From positions 7,898,001-7,962,000 of the forward strand of contig NZ_CP029193.1 in assembly GCF_008642355.1 (NCBI RefSeq): 64,000 nucleotides of DNA, given 5' to 3'. The notes under the pieces were generated by a model. It worked only from the letters and a program-made list of their open reading frames with translations. It was not told where the DNA came from and ran no database searches. The position numbers were made by a program, and so were the translations under genes. Positions 41,681-50,505 of this stretch are shown here, in pieces. Numbering within the stretch: position 1 is the first letter of the stretch; each line of letters begins with the position of its first letter. The DNA is from Streptomyces venezuelae (lineage in GTDB: Bacteria; Actinomycetota; Actinomycetes; Streptomycetales; Streptomycetaceae).

Positions 41681-42748
41681 CTAATCGGCGAGGAGAGAAG
41701 CGGCGCCCCCGGGCGCCGGAACCGTGCCGCCCGCCGTGCCCGCCGGCCGCGCCACGCTCGACTCCCGCACCACCAGCTCGGGCGTGAGCCGTATCGCCTG
41801 GCGAGGGCTGCCCTCCTCGCCCCCCGCGAGACGGCGGCCGAGGAGGCGTGCCGCCTCCGCCGCCAGCTCGGTCACCGGCTGGCGGACCGTTGTGATGCCC
41901 GGCGCCGAGAGCGCGGCCATCGGGATGTCGTCGAAACCCGTGACGGCGACCTCGCCGGGCACGTCGACGCCCAGCTGCTGCAGGCGCTGCAGCGCGCCGA
42001 TGGCGATCAGGTCGTTCGCGCAGACCAGGGCGTCGGGCCGGGCGGCCCACACCTCGTCGACCGCGGCCCTGCCCCACTCCACGGAGAAGTCGCCGAGAGC
42101 CACCTGGTCCGGCGCCCCGGGATCGAGCGCCGCCGCACCCGCCGCGTAGGCGGCCCGGCGCTCCGCGGCGGCCGAGGCCGTGCCGGTCGCGCCGAGGAAG
42201 CAGACGCGGCGGCGGCCCGCGGCGGCCAGATGGTCGAGGACGAGCGCCATGCCCGCCGTGTTGTCCACCGCCACGGAGTCGGCGACGGCGGGCCCGCAGC
42301 CCCGGTCCATCAGGACGAGCGGCACCCGGGCCGCCGCCGCGGTCACCGCGTCCCTGCTGCGCTCCTCGTGCGCCGGGATCACCAGGAGCGCGTCGACCTG
42401 CCGCCCGAGCAGATCCGCGATGTACTCCGCCTCCGCCACCGGGTCGTCGTCGCAGTCGGCGAGGAGTACGGCACGGCCACCGGCGTGCAGGGCGTGCGTC
42501 AACTCCCGCACCAGCGCCGGGTAGAACGGGTTCGTGATCTGCGGCAGGACGAGCCCGACCGTGCCGGTGGAGCGGCTGCGCAGGGCGCGTGCCGCGTGGT
42601 TCGGCCGGTAGCCGAGCGTCTCGGCGGCCTCCCGGACCCGGCGCGCGGTCTCCGCGCCGACGGGGCGCGTGCCCGCGAGGACCCGGGAGACCGTGGCGAC
42701 GGAGCAGCCGGAGACCCGGGCCACGTCTCTCAGCGTTACGTCGGCCAC
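41681..42748 (-). CDS. LacI family transcriptional regulator
   Basis: A 355-aa repressor. HTH and hinge: VTLRDVARVSGCSVATVSRVLAGTR (about residues 4-28) then NHAARALRSRSTGTVGLVLP. The effector domain is of the ribose-binding fold: PFYPALVRELTHALH, DALLVIPAHEERS, PDALVCANDLIAIGAL, VTGFDDIP and TTVRQPV. It probably senses a nucleoside or sugar, because the divergent operon encodes a nucleoside hydrolase and transporter. A near-perfect operator lies in the 279-bp gap. Confidence 0.93.
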   Translation of the reverse strand: MADVTLRDVARVSGCSVATVSRVLAGTRPVGAETARRVREAAETLGYRPNHAARALRSRSTGTVGLVLPQITNPFYPALVRELTHALHAGGRAVLLADCDDDPVAEAEYIADLLGRQVDALLVIPAHEERSRDAVTAAAARVPLVLMDRGCGPAVADSVAVDNTAGMALVLDHLAAAGRRRVCFLGATGTASAAAERRAAYAAGAAALDPGAPDQVALGDFSVEWGRAAVDEVWAARPDALVCANDLIAIGALQRLQQLGVDVPGEVAVTGFDDIPMAALSAPGITTVRQPVTELAAEAARLLGRRLAGGEEGSPRQAIRLTPELVVRESSVARPAGTAGGTVPAPGGAASLLAD

Positions 42749-42917
42749 GCCGCGCCCACCCTTCGATGCGTTTCGGCAAACGTTATCAGCGGGCCAACGG
42801 CGTCACCAGGGCTGATTTTCCGGGCGTATTCTCCCTGTTGGACCAATTCTGTGAGCGCCGACGCGCTCCGGACCCATGTCCGTTCCGGGCGAGTTTGCCA
42901 GGGTGTGTCGTTGACCA

Positions 42918-42946
42918 TTGACATAATTCGCGCCGGTGCACACAGT
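42918..42946 (+). promoter_or_regulatory. promoter of the nucleoside hydrolase operon
   Basis: TTGACA (42918-42923) and CACAGT (42941-42946) are 17 bp apart. The -10 is weak. The start of transcription would fall inside the LacI-type operator that follows. Confidence 0.45.
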
Positions 42947-42949
42947 CTT

Positions 42950-42965
42950 GGGAGAACGTTTTCCC
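42950..42965. promoter_or_regulatory. LacI-type operator
   Basis: GGGAGAACGTTTTCCC is a 16-bp palindrome centred on CG with one mismatched pair, the usual form for LacI-family operators. It lies just after the -10 and 63 bp before the nucleoside hydrolase start. A partial copy with the core AACGTT is at 42779-42784 near the regulator start. Confidence 0.65.
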
Positions 42966-43027
42966 TAGCGTCGCCGCACACGCACCACACGCGCAGCGCC
43001 CGCTCAGCCGAACAAAGAGGTTCCGCG

Positions 43028-43975
43028 ATGCCCCGAAAGATCATCCTGGACTGCGACCCCGGACATGACGACGCGATCGCCATGCTCCTGGCGCACGGAA
43101 ACCCGGATGTCGACCTGGTAGCCGTCACCACCGTGGTGGGCAACCAGACCCTGGAGAAGGTCACCCGCAACGCCCTGTCGGTGGCCCGCATCGCGAACAT
43201 CACCGGCGTCCCCTTCGCCGCGGGCTGCCCCCGCCCCCTCGTCCGCGACGTCGAGAACGCCCCCGACATCCACGGCGAGAGCGGCATCGACGGGCCGGTC
43301 ATGCCCGAGCCCACCCTGGCCCTGGACGAGCGCCACGCCGTCGACCTCATCATCGACACGGTCATGGCCCACGAGCCCGGCGAGATCACCATCGTCCCCA
43401 CCGCCGGCCTCACCAACATCGCCCTGGCCGCCCGCAAGGAACCCCGCATCGTCGAGCGCGTCCGCGAAGTCGTCCTCATGGGCGGCGGCTACCACACGGG
43501 CAACTGGAGCCCCGTCGCCGAGTTCAACATCAAGATCGACCCCGAGGCCGCGCACATCGTCTTCAACGAGAGCTGGCCCGTCACCATGGTCGGCCTCGAC
43601 CTGACCCACCAGGCCCTGGCCACCCCCGAGGTCATCGAGCGCATCGGCAAGGTCGGCACCGGGCCCGCCCTCTTCGTCAACGAACTCCTCGACTTCTTCG
43701 GCGCCATGTACCTGGAGGCCCAGGGCTTCGACGCCCCGCCCGTCCACGACCCGTGCGCCGTCGCCTACGTCATCGACCCGAGCGTCATGACCGTCCGCAA
43801 GGCTCCCGTCGACATCGAGCTCACCGGAACCCTCACCCTCGGCATGACCGTGACGGACTTCCGCGCCCCCGCCCCGGACGACTGCACCACCCAGGTCGCC
43901 GTCGACCTGGACCACACACGCTTCTGGGACCTGATCGTGGACGCCCTCGAGCGGATCGGTGACGTCAGCGCATGA
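43028..43975 (+). CDS. nucleoside hydrolase (IUNH family)
   Basis: A 315-aa N-ribohydrolase. The calcium-site motif DCDPGHDDAIAM spans residues 8-19 (D10, D14, D15), VVLMGGGYHTGNWSPVAEFNIKIDPEAA is the family mid-motif and VHDPCAVAY holds the catalytic-region His and Asp. It splits purine or pyrimidine nucleosides to base and ribose for salvage. The TGA overlaps the ATG of the transporter by 4 nt, so uptake and hydrolysis are coupled. Confidence 0.94.
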   Translation: MPRKIILDCDPGHDDAIAMLLAHGNPDVDLVAVTTVVGNQTLEKVTRNALSVARIANITGVPFAAGCPRPLVRDVENAPDIHGESGIDGPVMPEPTLALDERHAVDLIIDTVMAHEPGEITIVPTAGLTNIALAARKEPRIVERVREVVLMGGGYHTGNWSPVAEFNIKIDPEAAHIVFNESWPVTMVGLDLTHQALATPEVIERIGKVGTGPALFVNELLDFFGAMYLEAQGFDAPPVHDPCAVAYVIDPSVMTVRKAPVDIELTGTLTLGMTVTDFRAPAPDDCTTQVAVDLDHTRFWDLIVDALERIGDVSA

Positions 43976-45429
43976 ACGCCCTCACCGAACCCGCCGCCGC
44001 TCCGGGCGGCGCCCGCGGCTCCCGCCCGGTGCGCATCGGAGTCCTGGTCACCGCGCTCCTCGCGGCCTGCTTCGCCTTCCAGCTCAACGCGAGCATGCTC
44101 AGCCCCGCCCTGAAGAACATCGAGGACTCCCTCGGCGCGACCTCCGCCGAGGTGGGCCTCACCCAGACCGCGTTTTTCACCTCGGCCGCTCTCTTCTCGC
44201 TCTTCCTGCCCCGCCTCGGCGACCTCGTCGGACGGCGCAAGGTCCTCGCGGGCATGCTCGCGCTCATGGTCGTGGGCTGCGTCGTCGCGGCCCTCGCCCA
44301 GAGCGTGCCGATGCTCTTCGCGGGCCGCGTCATCCAGGGCGTCTCGGGACCGACCGTGCCGCTCTGCCTGATCATGCTGCGCAACGAGGTCCACGAGCCG
44401 AAGAAGTACGGCACGCTCCTCGGCGTCATCACCGCCGTCAACGGCGGCATCGCGGGCGTCGACTCGCTGGCCGGCGGCTACCTCGCCGACCACCACGGCT
44501 TCCAGTCCGTCTTCTGGGCCATGGCCGGTGTCGCCGCGATCGCCACGCTCCTCGTCGCCACCCTCACCCCCGAGTCGAAGGCCGCCGCTTCCGCCGACAG
44601 CACGGACACCCGCATGGACTGGCCCGGAGTCACCCTCCTGGTCATCTCGGTCGGCGCGGCCCTGATCGCCCTCAACGAGGCGGGCAAGCTCGGCAATGCG
44701 AACTGGCCGCTCGTCGTGGGCCTCCTCGTCGTCGCCGCCCTCGCCTTCGCCCTGTTCTGGCGCGTCGAGGACCGCAGCAGCCACCCGCTGGTCGCCACCC
44801 GCCACCTGCGGCAGCGCTCCACCTGGGCCCTGCTGCTCACCACGGTCCTCACCATGACCGGCGTGTTCGCCGTGATGAACGGCATGATCCCCGCCTTCGC
44901 GCAGGATGCGCAGGCCGGATTCGGCATGAGCGCCGAGCAGTCCGCCTGGTGGACCCTGACGCCGTACGCCCTCGCGGGCCTCGCCATGGGCCCCCTCGCC
45001 GGACGCCTCGCGGCCACGTACGGCTACGGACGCGTCCTGCGCCTCGGGCTCATCGGCTCGGCCGTGACGGTCGCCCTGATGCTGTTCACGCTGCACGCCG
45101 ACTCACGCCTGCTGCTGCTCGCCGCGTCGATCCTGATCGGCGTCACCTACGCGGGCGTGGGCAACATCGTTCTCAACGGGCTCGGCATCGTGCTCTCGCC
45201 GAAGGAGAACCCGGGCTTCCTGCCCGGCCTGAACGCGGGCGCCTTCAACCTCGGCGCGGGGCTCAGCTTCGCCGTCCTGTACGCCGTGCAGACCGCCGCG
45301 GAACCGGCCGACAAGACGTCACCCGCCGGCTACACGGCCGGGATGATCGCCGGTGTCGCCCTCATCGCGGCGGCCTTCGCGACGTCCTTCCTCATCCCCA
45401 AGCCGGTGGAGGCGGAAGCCACGGAGTGA
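43972..45429 (+). CDS. MFS transporter, probably nucleoside or base
   Basis: A 485-aa major facilitator with 13-14 hydrophobic segments (DHA2-like length). LGDLVGRRKVLAGMLALM is motif A, GRVIQGVSGPTVPLCLIMLRN motif C/B-like, and ITAVNGGIAGVDSLAGGYLADHHGF the TM5 region. Coupling to the nucleoside hydrolase and shared LacI control suggest nucleoside uptake; substrate not proven. A hairpin-capable segment (GCCCCGGC 45442-45449, GCCGGGGC 45472-45479) follows. Confidence 0.88.
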   Translation: MNALTEPAAAPGGARGSRPVRIGVLVTALLAACFAFQLNASMLSPALKNIEDSLGATSAEVGLTQTAFFTSAALFSLFLPRLGDLVGRRKVLAGMLALMVVGCVVAALAQSVPMLFAGRVIQGVSGPTVPLCLIMLRNEVHEPKKYGTLLGVITAVNGGIAGVDSLAGGYLADHHGFQSVFWAMAGVAAIATLLVATLTPESKAAASADSTDTRMDWPGVTLLVISVGAALIALNEAGKLGNANWPLVVGLLVVAALAFALFWRVEDRSSHPLVATRHLRQRSTWALLLTTVLTMTGVFAVMNGMIPAFAQDAQAGFGMSAEQSAWWTLTPYALAGLAMGPLAGRLAATYGYGRVLRLGLIGSAVTVALMLFTLHADSRLLLLAASILIGVTYAGVGNIVLNGLGIVLSPKENPGFLPGLNAGAFNLGAGLSFAVLYAVQTAAEPADKTSPAGYTAGMIAGVALIAAAFATSFLIPKPVEAEATE

Positions 45430-45504
45430 GCGGTGCGGGTTGCCCCGGCGGAAGGAGCCCACGGGTCGTCGGCCGGGGCTCCGCCCGTCGGGGCTTCATT
45501 GGTA

Positions 45505-45533
45505 TGGACATGCTCAACTCGCCGGACTAGCCT
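45505..45533 (+). promoter_or_regulatory. promoter of the LPMO gene
   Basis: TGGACA (45505-45510), 17 bp, TAGCCT (45528-45533). Transcription would start near 45540, directly on the DasR-type element. Confidence 0.5.
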
Positions 45534-45540
45534 CGAACTT

Positions 45541-45550
45541 GGTCTAGACC
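45541..45550. promoter_or_regulatory. DasR-type (dre) element before the LPMO gene
   Basis: GGTCTAGACC is the perfect palindromic core of the DasR-responsive element (consensus ACTGGTCTAGACCACT); flanking bases partly match (CTT to the left, GCGT to the right). It overlaps the predicted transcription start 51 bp before the coding region, the expected place for repression by DasR in the absence of glucosamine 6-phosphate. Confidence 0.75.
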
Positions 45551-45600
45551 GCGTCGGACGTGTGACCCCACCGCATCCTCTCGGACCACGGGAGCACCTC

Positions 45601-46191
45601 ATGCGCAAGAAGCTCACCTCGTTACTCCTGGGCCTCGGCCTCGCGGGATCGGCCATGCTGGCCACCAGCGGCAGCGCCCAGGCCCACGGCTACACCGACT
45701 CGCCCGTCAGCCGCCAGCAACTGTGCGGCAACGGCACCGTCCGCAACTGCGGGCAGATCCAGTGGGAGCCGCCGAGCGTGGAGGGCCCCAAGGGCTTCCC
45801 CGCGCGCGGGCCCGGCGACGGCCACATCTGCTCGGGCGGCATCGGACGCTTCTCCGAACTGGACGATCCGCGCGGCGGCAAGTGGCCCACCACGAAGCTC
45901 ACCGCGGGTCAGAGCCACACCTTCGTCTGGCGCATCACCGCCCGCCACGCCACGACCGACTTCCGCTACTACATCACCAAGGACGGCTGGGACCCGACCA
46001 AGCCGCTGACCAGGGCCGACCTGGACCCGCAACCGTTCCTCGCGGTGCCCTTCGGCGGCCGTCAGCCCGGCTCCACGGTCACCCACGCCGGCGTCCTTCC
46101 CCAGAAGACCGGCCAACACATCATCCTCGGCGTCTGGACCATCGCGGACACCGGCAACGCCTTCTACGCCTGCTCCGACGTCCGCTTCTGA
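45601..46191 (+). CDS. AA10 lytic polysaccharide monooxygenase (chitin-active type)
   Basis: A 196-aa secreted copper enzyme. The signal peptide ends AQA, so the mature protein begins with H29 (HGYTDSP), the first ligand of the copper histidine brace. TARHATTDFRYYITKDGWDPT carries the second His. Cys pairs: LCGNGTVRNC and CSGG/ACSDV. It cleaves crystalline chitin oxidatively outside the cell. It has no carbohydrate-binding module. The DasR-type site supports a role in chitin/N-acetylglucosamine use. Confidence 0.95.
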   Translation: MRKKLTSLLLGLGLAGSAMLATSGSAQAHGYTDSPVSRQQLCGNGTVRNCGQIQWEPPSVEGPKGFPARGPGDGHICSGGIGRFSELDDPRGGKWPTTKLTAGQSHTFVWRITARHATTDFRYYITKDGWDPTKPLTRADLDPQPFLAVPFGGRQPGSTVTHAGVLPQKTGQHIILGVWTIADTGNAFYACSDVRF

Positions 46192-46200
46192 CGCTCGACC

Positions 46201-47127
46201 TCAACGACGCACGCGCGGCAGCCCGGTGACAGCCATGACCAGCGAGTACAGCGAGCTGGTCGCGGTGATGAAGAGCCGGTTGTTCTTCGGGCCGCCGAAC
46301 GTGATGTTGGAGACGGGCTCCGGCACCCGCAGCCGCCCGATGAGGGTGCCGTCGGGGTCGTAGCAGTGCACCCCTCCCACGATGGCGGCGGCCCACAAGC
46401 GGCCGCCGTCGTCGAAGCGGATGTTGTCGAACCGGCTGACGTCGTCCTTCGCCTCGGCGAACACCTTCCCGTCGGAGAGCGTGCCGTCCTCGCGCACGTC
46501 GAAGACCCGGATGCAGCCGCCGCGCGTGTCGGACACGTACAACTGCCGCTCGTCGGGCGAGAAGACGAGTCCGTTCGGCGCCCCGAAACCGTCCGCCACC
46601 AGACGCACCTCGCCCGTCGACGGGTCGATCCGGTACACGTTGAGGCCGTCGATCTCGGGCTCGGCGCGGTGTCCCTCGTAGTCGCTGGTGATCCCGAAGT
46701 CCGGGTCCGAGAACCACACCGATCCGTCCGAGCGGACAACCGCGTCGTTGGGGCTGTTCAGCCGCTTTCCCTCGTACCGCTCGGCGAGCACCGTGATCCT
46801 GCCGTCCGGTTCCGTGCGCGTCACCCGCCGGTTGCCCTGCTCGCAGCTGATGAGGCGGCCCTCCCGGTCGAGGGTGTTGCCGTTGACGTGCCCGGCGGGG
46901 GAGCGGAAGACGGAGACCGCGCCCGTCGACTCGTCCCACCGCAGCAGCCGGTCGTTGGGGATGTCGCTCCAGACGAGCTGACGCCAGGCGGGGAGGTAGA
47001 GAGGCCCCTCGGCCCACCGGCAACCCCCGTACAGCCGCTCCAGTCGGTCGTCGCCGTTCGCGCAGCGCCCGGTACGGAACCGCTCGTCCAGGATCTCGTA
47101 CAGGGAAGTGCTGTCATTGCCGGACAT
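46201..47127 (-). CDS. SMP-30/gluconolactonase family protein
   Basis: A 308-aa six-bladed beta-propeller. RWAEGPLYLPAWRQLVWSDIPNDRLLRW (about 37-64) includes the EGP metal Glu; GHVNGNTLDREGRLISCEQGNRRVTR, LNSPNDAVVRSDGSVWFSDP (Asn/Asp ligands) and FGAPNGLVFSPDERQLYVSDT are the family motifs. It hydrolyses a sugar lactone or related ester; the substrate is unknown. It is divergent from the Lrp gene and ends 9 bp from the converging LPMO stop. Confidence 0.92.
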   Translation of the reverse strand: MSGNDSTSLYEILDERFRTGRCANGDDRLERLYGGCRWAEGPLYLPAWRQLVWSDIPNDRLLRWDESTGAVSVFRSPAGHVNGNTLDREGRLISCEQGNRRVTRTEPDGRITVLAERYEGKRLNSPNDAVVRSDGSVWFSDPDFGITSDYEGHRAEPEIDGLNVYRIDPSTGEVRLVADGFGAPNGLVFSPDERQLYVSDTRGGCIRVFDVREDGTLSDGKVFAEAKDDVSRFDNIRFDDGGRLWAAAIVGGVHCYDPDGTLIGRLRVPEPVSNITFGGPKNNRLFITATSSLYSLVMAVTGLPRVRR

Positions 47128-47203
47128 GAATACCCCTTCGCGGTCCCAGGCCGAATGATGTTCGGTTGATCGTGACTATGTCAGAACGCTGTATGGTTGC
47201 GCC

Positions 47204-47656
47204 ATGGTGACCGTGGATGACATCGACCGTCGGCTGATCGCGCTCCTTCAAGAGGACGCGACCATCTCGTACGCCGCGCTCGGCAAGGGAGCCGGTCTCT
47301 CCGCGGGCGCCGCCCACGAGCGCGTGCGCAAACTCCGCGAGCGCGGAGTCATCCGGCGCACGACCGTCGAGGTCGACCCGGCGGCCCTCGACCGCGGGGT
47401 GCTGGCCTTCGTGATGGTCGAATCCACGGCGTGGATGGGCGATTCCGCCGACGCGTTCGCGGCCATCGCGGAGATACAGGAGGCCCACGTCATCGCGGGC
47501 AGCGCATCGGTCCTGTTGAAGGTCCGCACGTCGACGACCGAACAACTCCAGGACGTACTGCGTCGCCTCTACGCGATCGACGGCGTCAGCGGCACGCAGG
47601 CCACGGTCTCCCTGGAGACGTTCTTCGAACGCCCTGTCGCACTTCTCACCGGATGA
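47204..47656 (+). CDS. Lrp/AsnC family transcriptional regulator
   Basis: A 150-aa regulator. HTH: DDIDRRLIALLQEDATISYAALGKGAGLSAGAAHERVRKLRERGVIRR (about residues 4-51); RAM effector domain: AFVMVESTAW, IQEAHVIAGSASVLLKVRT and GVSGTQATVSLETFFERP. It senses an amino acid or similar compound, unidentified. TATGGT at 47192-47197 is a possible -10 that would give a nearly leaderless message. The divergent SMP-30 gene is a possible target. Confidence 0.93.
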   Translation: MVTVDDIDRRLIALLQEDATISYAALGKGAGLSAGAAHERVRKLRERGVIRRTTVEVDPAALDRGVLAFVMVESTAWMGDSADAFAAIAEIQEAHVIAGSASVLLKVRTSTTEQLQDVLRRLYAIDGVSGTQATVSLETFFERPVALLTG

Positions 47657-47689
47657 GCGGGTTGCCAGGAGGGCGCCCCGTGCGGGATC

Positions 47690-47705
47690 GTTGCCGCAAG
47701 GCAAC
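47690..47705 (+). terminator. GNRA-capped terminator after the Lrp gene
   Basis: GTTGCC (47690-47695), a GCAA tetraloop and GGCAAC (47700-47705) are followed by ATTTT, a classical intrinsic terminator form rare in this GC-rich DNA. It separates the Lrp gene from the phosphatase module 68 bp further on. Confidence 0.7.
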
Positions 47706-47773
47706 ATTTTCCCTCTGAGTTGGTGAGGTGAGGGACTCGCCCAGCGGGTCCTCGATATTTGGTCTCCCCCCAC

Positions 47774-49414
47774 ATGCAGACCGCCGCCCTCACGGGACCC
47801 GACTTCCCGTGGAGCGGAGCCCCCTACCCGGTTCTGGTCGCCGACGCGACGGGCTTCCTCGCGCAGTGCAACGCCGCCGCGCAGGCGCTGCTGCCCGCCG
47901 CCCGTCCCGGGGCGCGCCTCGACGCCGTGGTCCCGACCTGGCTGTCCGCCGCCCACGAAGCGACACGCCTGCCAGGACCCCGAGCCGCACAGGAATCGGA
48001 CGCCCCGCTCTCCGGAGCGATCGAAGGACGCCGTTTCGAAGCGCACCCCAGCGTGCGGGACGACGGCACCGTCGCCTGGTGGCTCGTCGACCAGACGGAC
48101 CAGCAGCTCGCCCGAGAAGCCCTGCACATGGAGAGAGAGCGGACCGCCTTCCTGGCCAAGGCGTCCAGCACGCTGCTCTCCTCCCTCAACCTCGGGCGCT
48201 GCATGGACGTCACCGCGCAGATGGCCGCCGAGAACCTCGCCGACGCGGCGCTCGCCATCGCACCGGCACGCGGCCACCGCCTGCCCGTGGTGACCTGCCT
48301 GCGCGGCGGCACCCCCACCACGTCGGAACAGGCGGTCGACCCCGATGAGGTCCCCGGCCTCGGCGAGGCCCTGCGCGGCTTCCCGCCGGTGCCCTCCCGG
48401 TGGATCGACCCGTCGGCCGCGCCGGAGTGGATGATCCCCGAAGGCTTCGGCCCCATCGGCGCCATAGTGATCACCCCGCTGCCCGGCCACGGCGTTCCGG
48501 CCGGCGCCCTGGTCCTGCTGCGCAAGGAAGGCGGTGTCGGCTTCACCGAGAAGGAGGAGGTCTTCGCCCGCCTCTTCGCCGCACGGTCCGGCGCCGCCAT
48601 GTCGGCCGCCCGGCTCTACGCGGAGCAGACGGCCATCACCGAAGTGCTCATGCGGGAACTGCTGCCCCCGGCCCTGGAACAGATCTCCGGAGTGGACTTC
48701 GCCGGCCGTTACCGCCCCTCGGCCGACCACGAGCGCATCGGCGGGGACTTCTACGACGTGCACCCGGCCGCCGTCGAGGGTGAGCCCTCACTCGTGACGC
48801 TGGGCGACGTCTGCGGAAAGGGCCTTGAGGCAGCCGTTCTCACCGGCAAGATCCGCAACACCCTCCACGCTCTGCTGCCGATGGCGGACGACCACCAGCG
48901 GATGCTCACCCTCCTCAACACCGCGTTGCTCAACTCCCACCACACCCGCTTCGCCACGCTGGTCCTGGCCTCCGCCGTCCGCAGGGACGACGAGGTGCAC
49001 CTGCGGCTGACCAGCGCTGGCCACCCGCCCCCGCTGATCATCCGCGCGAACGGCACGGTCGAGGAGGCCGACACCCGCGGCACCCTGGTCGGAGCCATGC
49101 CGAACGTTCCCGCCCGCACCACGGCGGTCACGCTCGCGCCGGGGGAGACGTGCATCCTCTACACCGACGGCATCACCGAGGCCCAGGGCGGTCCGATGGG
49201 CGACGCGCAGTTCGGCGAGGGGCGCCTCAAGCGCGCCCTGGCCGGATGTGCCGGAATGCCCTCGGAGGGCATCGTGGACCATGTCCACATGCTGGCCTCC
49301 CAGTGGCTCGGGAACCGTCGCCACGACGACATGGCCGTCGTCGCCATTTCCGCACCCCGCGCTCACCACCTGAGCGCGATGAACGGGCGCACTCTGGGCA
49401 GGCGCACCGCATGA
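47774..49414 (+). CDS. SpoIIE/RsbU-type PP2C phosphatase with PAS and GAF domains
   Basis: A 546-aa signalling phosphatase. PAS-like N-terminus (YPVLVADATGFLAQCNAAAQ, about 20-39), GAF domain (about 125-280), then the PP2C domain with GGDFYDV (about 329), LGDVCGKGLEAA (346-357), SAGHPPPLI, LYTDGITEAQGG and HDDMAVVAI. Such enzymes dephosphorylate STAS anti-anti-sigma factors and so free sigma factors. ATG 47774 is chosen; a TTG at 47759 exists and neither has a good ribosome site. The stop overlaps the next ATG by 4 nt. Confidence 0.92.
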   Translation: MQTAALTGPDFPWSGAPYPVLVADATGFLAQCNAAAQALLPAARPGARLDAVVPTWLSAAHEATRLPGPRAAQESDAPLSGAIEGRRFEAHPSVRDDGTVAWWLVDQTDQQLAREALHMERERTAFLAKASSTLLSSLNLGRCMDVTAQMAAENLADAALAIAPARGHRLPVVTCLRGGTPTTSEQAVDPDEVPGLGEALRGFPPVPSRWIDPSAAPEWMIPEGFGPIGAIVITPLPGHGVPAGALVLLRKEGGVGFTEKEEVFARLFAARSGAAMSAARLYAEQTAITEVLMRELLPPALEQISGVDFAGRYRPSADHERIGGDFYDVHPAAVEGEPSLVTLGDVCGKGLEAAVLTGKIRNTLHALLPMADDHQRMLTLLNTALLNSHHTRFATLVLASAVRRDDEVHLRLTSAGHPPPLIIRANGTVEEADTRGTLVGAMPNVPARTTAVTLAPGETCILYTDGITEAQGGPMGDAQFGEGRLKRALAGCAGMPSEGIVDHVHMLASQWLGNRRHDDMAVVAISAPRAHHLSAMNGRTLGRRTA

Positions 49415-50505
49415 GTACCAGTACCCCGCCCCGCCCCCGGACCGCGGCACCGCCCTCGGAACTCGCCGACGGGTTGTGGGCAGCCGTGTCGGTCGGCGAC
49501 GAGCGCGCGGCCACCGACCTCCTTCTGCGCGCGCTGGACCACGGCGCCGACCCGGAGTCCGTTCTCGTCGACGTGATCGCCGCCGTGCAGAGCAGAGTCG
49601 GCGAGGAATGGGCCGCGAACCGCCTCAGCGTCGCCCAGGAGCACGCCGCCACCGCCATCAACGAACGCGCCGTCGCGGCCCTGGCCCTCCACCCCGCCGC
49701 CCGAAGAACCGCCGACAGAGGCCGCATCACGGTCGCGTGCGTCGACGGCGAATGGCACGCCCTGCCCGCCCGGCTCCTCGCCGAAGTGCTCAAACTGCGC
49801 GGCTGGCGCGTCGACTACCTGGGCGCACAGGTCCCCGTACCGCACCTCATCTCCCACCTGCACACCACCCGAGCCGACGCCGTCGCGCTGTCCGGTTCGA
49901 TCGCCACCAGGCTCCCCACCGCACACGCGGCGATCACCGCATGCCAGGCCGTCGGTGTCCCCGTCCTGGTCGGCGGTGCCGCGTTCGGACCCGGCGGCCG
50001 CTACGCCCGCCTCCTCGGAGCCGACGCCTGGGCGCCCGACGCCCCGACCGCCGCCGACCGCCTCGCCGCGGGCCGACTCCCGCGCCCGCAGACCGACCAC
50101 CAGCAGATGGACGACCTGCCGCACCTGGCCGACCAGGAATACACGCTGGTCACCCGCAGTGGCGACGCCCTGGTGCGCGCCGTCTTCGGCGCCCTGGAGG
50201 ACGCGTTTCCCGCGATGCGCGGCTACGACGAAACGCAGCGCGAACGCACGGCGGAGGACCTCGCGCACATCGTCGAGTTCCTCGCCACCGCCCTCTACCT
50301 CGGGGACGAGGCCCTCTTCAGCTGGTTCGTCTCCTGGACCGCCCGGATCCTGGAGGCCCGAGGGGTGCCCGCGGGCTCCCTCCCCCCGGCCCTCGACCTC
50401 TTCCTGCACGAGCTGAAAGACTTCCCACGGGCGACCCGCATCCTCCGACGCGGCCTCGAAGCCCTCACCACCGATCACCCCACCGCGCCTGGACCGCCCG
50501 TATGA
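49411..50505 (+). CDS. B12-binding-domain protein in a partner-switching operon
   Basis: A 364-aa protein. Residues about 20-95 form the helical cap typical of cobalamin-binding modules (ERAATDLLLRALDHGADPESVLVDVIAAVQSRVGEEWAANRLSVAQEH); residues about 107-230 are the Rossmann-like B12 domain with CVDGEWHALPARLLAEVL, where EWH takes the place of the DxHxxG motif and H116 could be the axial ligand; DAVALSGS and VPVLVGGAAFG follow. The C-terminal 130 residues are helical and unassigned. It overlaps both neighbours by 4 nt. A light or cobalamin sensor is plausible. Confidence 0.85.
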   Translation: MSTSTPPRPRTAAPPSELADGLWAAVSVGDERAATDLLLRALDHGADPESVLVDVIAAVQSRVGEEWAANRLSVAQEHAATAINERAVAALALHPAARRTADRGRITVACVDGEWHALPARLLAEVLKLRGWRVDYLGAQVPVPHLISHLHTTRADAVALSGSIATRLPTAHAAITACQAVGVPVLVGGAAFGPGGRYARLLGADAWAPDAPTAADRLAAGRLPRPQTDHQQMDDLPHLADQEYTLVTRSGDALVRAVFGALEDAFPAMRGYDETQRERTAEDLAHIVEFLATALYLGDEALFSWFVSWTARILEARGVPAGSLPPALDLFLHELKDFPRATRILRRGLEALTTDHPTAPGPPV

